The notes under the pieces were generated by a model that was not told the DNA's origin, made no database searches, and saw nothing but the letters and a program-made list of their open reading frames with translations. From positions 92,724 to 156,723 of the forward strand of contig DYCF01000003.1 in assembly GCA_019418225.1 (NCBI GenBank): a stretch of DNA of 64,000 nucleotides. Direction: 5' to 3'. Positions 62,511-64,000 of the stretch are shown here, in pieces. The number at the start of each line of letters is the position of its first letter. The first letter of the stretch is position 1. The stretch comes from Clostridiales bacterium. Lineage in GTDB: Bacteria; Bacillota; Clostridia; Lachnospirales; Cellulosilyticaceae. A program made the position numbers and the translations under genes.

Positions 62511-62682
62511 TTATACTTCCCCCTTCTCAGTCATTTGCCTTCTTATTTTAAGGTATACAACCTACTTAATGCAATCTTTTTACATAGAGAAATGACTTTA
62601 TAAGATATATATTTCAATTTTATAGTTTGTTTCTCTATATTCTTATTAATGCTATATTTTTTAGATAAAATTAATTTTCCAC

Positions 62683-62714
62683 TTGCTATGGTATGAAGAT
62701 TATGGTAATATAAT
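62683..62714 (+). promoter_or_regulatory. Promoter for tRNA-Leu
   Basis: TTGCTA (62683-62688) with TAATAT at 17-base spacing or TATAAT at 62709-62714 (20-base spacing). The -10 lies 26 bases before the tRNA. Confidence 0.45.
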
Positions 62715-62739
62715 ACTTGTCTTAAGTAATATTTTTTAA

Positions 62740-62821
62740 GCCGCTGTGGCGGAATGGCAGACGCACTTGACTCAAAATCAAGCGTACCTTGTACGTGTCG
62801 GTTCGAGTCCGACCAGCGGCA
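62740..62821 (+). tRNA. tRNA-Leu(CAA)
   Basis: 82 bases. Acceptor GCCGCTG pairs with CAGCGGC, discriminator A. The anticodon stem-loop CTTGA-CTCAAAA-TCAAG gives anticodon CAA (reads UUG). A class II variable arm, GCGTACCTTGTACGT, and the T-arm GTCGG-TTCGAGT-CCGAC are clear. The 3' CCA is not encoded. Confidence 0.96.
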
Positions 62822-62841
62822 CTATTCATATGACTTTGACT

Positions 62842-62890
62842 AAAAGGTAGGTAACTTTCATCCTTACGATAAAAGTTACCTACCTTTTTA
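62842..62890 (+). terminator. Terminator after tRNA-Leu
   Basis: AAAGGTAGGTAACTTT pairs with AAAGTTACCTACCTTT (perfect 16 bp, 13-base loop), followed by TTTTATCTTT. Confidence 0.85.
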
Positions 62891-62932
62891 TCTTTAATTA
62901 TTTTCTAAATACTATAACTTTATTTATTCTTT

Positions 62933-62968
62933 TATATGTATTACACTAGTTATAGTGTAATACATATA
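62933..62968 (+). promoter_or_regulatory. Palindromic operator-like site upstream of the hydrolase
   Basis: A perfect inverted repeat with 16-base arms (62933-62948 and 62953-62968; core TGTATTACACTA) and a four-base centre. It has no T tract and lies 57-92 bases ahead of the hydrolase start, so it looks like a binding site for a dimeric repressor rather than a terminator. Confidence 0.5.
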
Positions 62969-63024
62969 TCATATTGCTACTAAGTAATACTTTTATTTAG
63001 TATGCCAATACAAGGAGGATACAT

Positions 63025-63942
63025 ATGGAAAGTTTAAATTTAAGAAATGTAATAGGTTCTGCAGAAACAGCTACACCTATTACTAAAGAAATGCTTGGCC
63101 CTCTTGCTACTCTTGATTTTCCCCTTGGCCAAAGATGCCCTTCTAACTGGTGCCCACCTGTAGGTTATACCTTAGAAAAAGCAACGGTAAAGGATGTCCC
63201 TATCGAACGCTTAATCCCCGAAAACGGTAGCAATGGCAAAGCCATTTTAATGCTCCATGGCGGTGCCTACGTTTGGCCTCTTATGGATTCTAACAGAGAG
63301 CTTGCTGTCGTTTTATCACAACTCACCCAAGGTGCTGAGGTCGTTAATGTAGATTATCGCATTGCTCCCACATATGTTTACCCAGCTGCCCTTGAAGACT
63401 GTGTAATTGCCTACAAAGCTCTTTTAGATTTAGGCTATAAAGGTGAAGATATTCTACTGATAGGTGAATCTGCAGGCGGTGGCTTAGTATTAGCTCTTAC
63501 ACTCTATCTTAAAGACCATAGCTTACCACTACCTAAAGGTATTATTGCCATTTCTCCTTGGACCGAATTAAACGACATTGCCCCTTCACACCGCATTAAC
63601 TACACCAAGGATATTATTCTTGGTCAAAATGGCTGTTCTATCGCCACTCAAGGCAAAAAACAATTTTATCGTGCAAATACAGACTACAGAACCCCTTATC
63701 TTTCTCCACTCCATGGTGACTATTCTAACTTCCCAGCTTTGCTCGTTCAAGTCGGCACTTATGAAATGCTTTATGACGATGCCACAAGAGTCGTAGAAAA
63801 AGCTGAAAAAGCTGGCGTAGATGTTACTTTCTCAAGTTACTACGGTATGTTCCACTGTTTCCAAGAAATTTTACCTGAGTTACCTGAAAGTAAATTAGCT
63901 TGGGCTGAGATTAAAAGGTTTATTAATCAGTATTTTTACTAG
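63025..63942 (+). CDS. Alpha/beta hydrolase, hormone-sensitive lipase (esterase) family
   Basis: Probable carboxylesterase or deacetylase. The 305 residues have the oxyanion motif LHGGAYVWPL, the nucleophile elbow IGESAGGGLVLAL (GxSxG), and C-terminal Asp (MLYDDATRV) and His (YGMFHCFQE) in the right order for the catalytic triad. The cap region is short. No signal peptide, so it is cytoplasmic. AAGGAGG is 7 bases before the ATG. Preceded by a palindromic site that suggests regulated expression. The natural substrate is unknown. Confidence 0.88.
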   Translation: MESLNLRNVIGSAETATPITKEMLGPLATLDFPLGQRCPSNWCPPVGYTLEKATVKDVPIERLIPENGSNGKAILMLHGGAYVWPLMDSNRELAVVLSQLTQGAEVVNVDYRIAPTYVYPAALEDCVIAYKALLDLGYKGEDILLIGESAGGGLVLALTLYLKDHSLPLPKGIIAISPWTELNDIAPSHRINYTKDIILGQNGCSIATQGKKQFYRANTDYRTPYLSPLHGDYSNFPALLVQVGTYEMLYDDATRVVEKAEKAGVDVTFSSYYGMFHCFQEILPELPESKLAWAEIKRFINQYFY

Positions 63943-64000
63943 TTTTATAGTAAGCGTACAATAATCAGACGTATTGTTAAAATAAGATAGCCGTACTAAA

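Overview
This window is a low-GC, spore-forming Clostridia chromosome segment of almost continuous core genes. The sporulation genes (spoIIGA, sigE, sigG, spoVD, ylbJ, ytfJ/gerW), a type A RNase P RNA, a glycine T-box, pyruvate phosphate dikinase, and a lipoprotein GH5 cellulase among the housekeeping genes point to a cellulolytic Lachnospirales such as Cellulosilyticum. That genus is an inference from gene order and content. Most genes run on the minus strand, so operons read from right to left.

Layout by region. 1-9.7 kb: protein targeting and chromosome genes (rnc-smc-ftsY, then ylxM-ffh from its own consensus promoter) and fatty-acid/ribosome genes (yceD-rpmF, plsX, acpP). 9.7-13.4 kb: pta-ackA, divergent from tmcAL, whose product consumes acetate to modify tRNA-Met. 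13.5-21.2 kb: ylbJ, codY, dprA-topA, comM, nrdR. 21.4-25.1 kb: the spoIIG cluster (spoIIGA-sigE, sigG) directly after ftsZ. 25.1-39.3 kb: a dcw cluster (rsmH-ftsL-pbpB-spoVD-murE-murF-mraY-murD-ftsW-murA-divIB-ftsZ) without mraZ, ftsA, murC, murB or murG. 39.6-45.4 kb: lgt, ychF, ytfJ with a DUF2953 gene, mscS, and two very small genes at 39651 and 40890. 45.4-53.3 kb: rnpB, a nucleoside kinase, nif3-trmK and the dgt-dnaG-rpoD macromolecular synthesis operon. 53.3-56 kb: an accessory islet with a palindrome-rich spacer, a GH5 lipoprotein and a nucleotidyltransferase-like gene. 56-64 kb: ppdK, glyS with T-box, an ECF sigma/anti-sigma pair, tRNA-Leu(CAA) and an alpha/beta hydrolase behind a palindromic operator-like site.

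No mobile element, phage, CRISPR array or obvious new multi-gene system is visible. The most interesting signals are in RNA and regulation. A 15-bp hairpin between pbpB and spoVD contains the spoVD ribosome-binding site in its 3' arm and also has the form of an intrinsic terminator; a separate extended -10 promoter then restarts transcription ahead of murE, which suggests spoVD is insulated inside the vegetative cell-wall operon. The cellulase spacer has two near-identical palindromes with outward-facing T tracts and a possible small RNA between them. A 27-bp perfect hairpin overlaps the end of a 55-residue membrane protein gene. The glyS promoter -35 lies in the loop of the preceding operon's terminator. 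Several promoters match the sigma-A consensus exactly.
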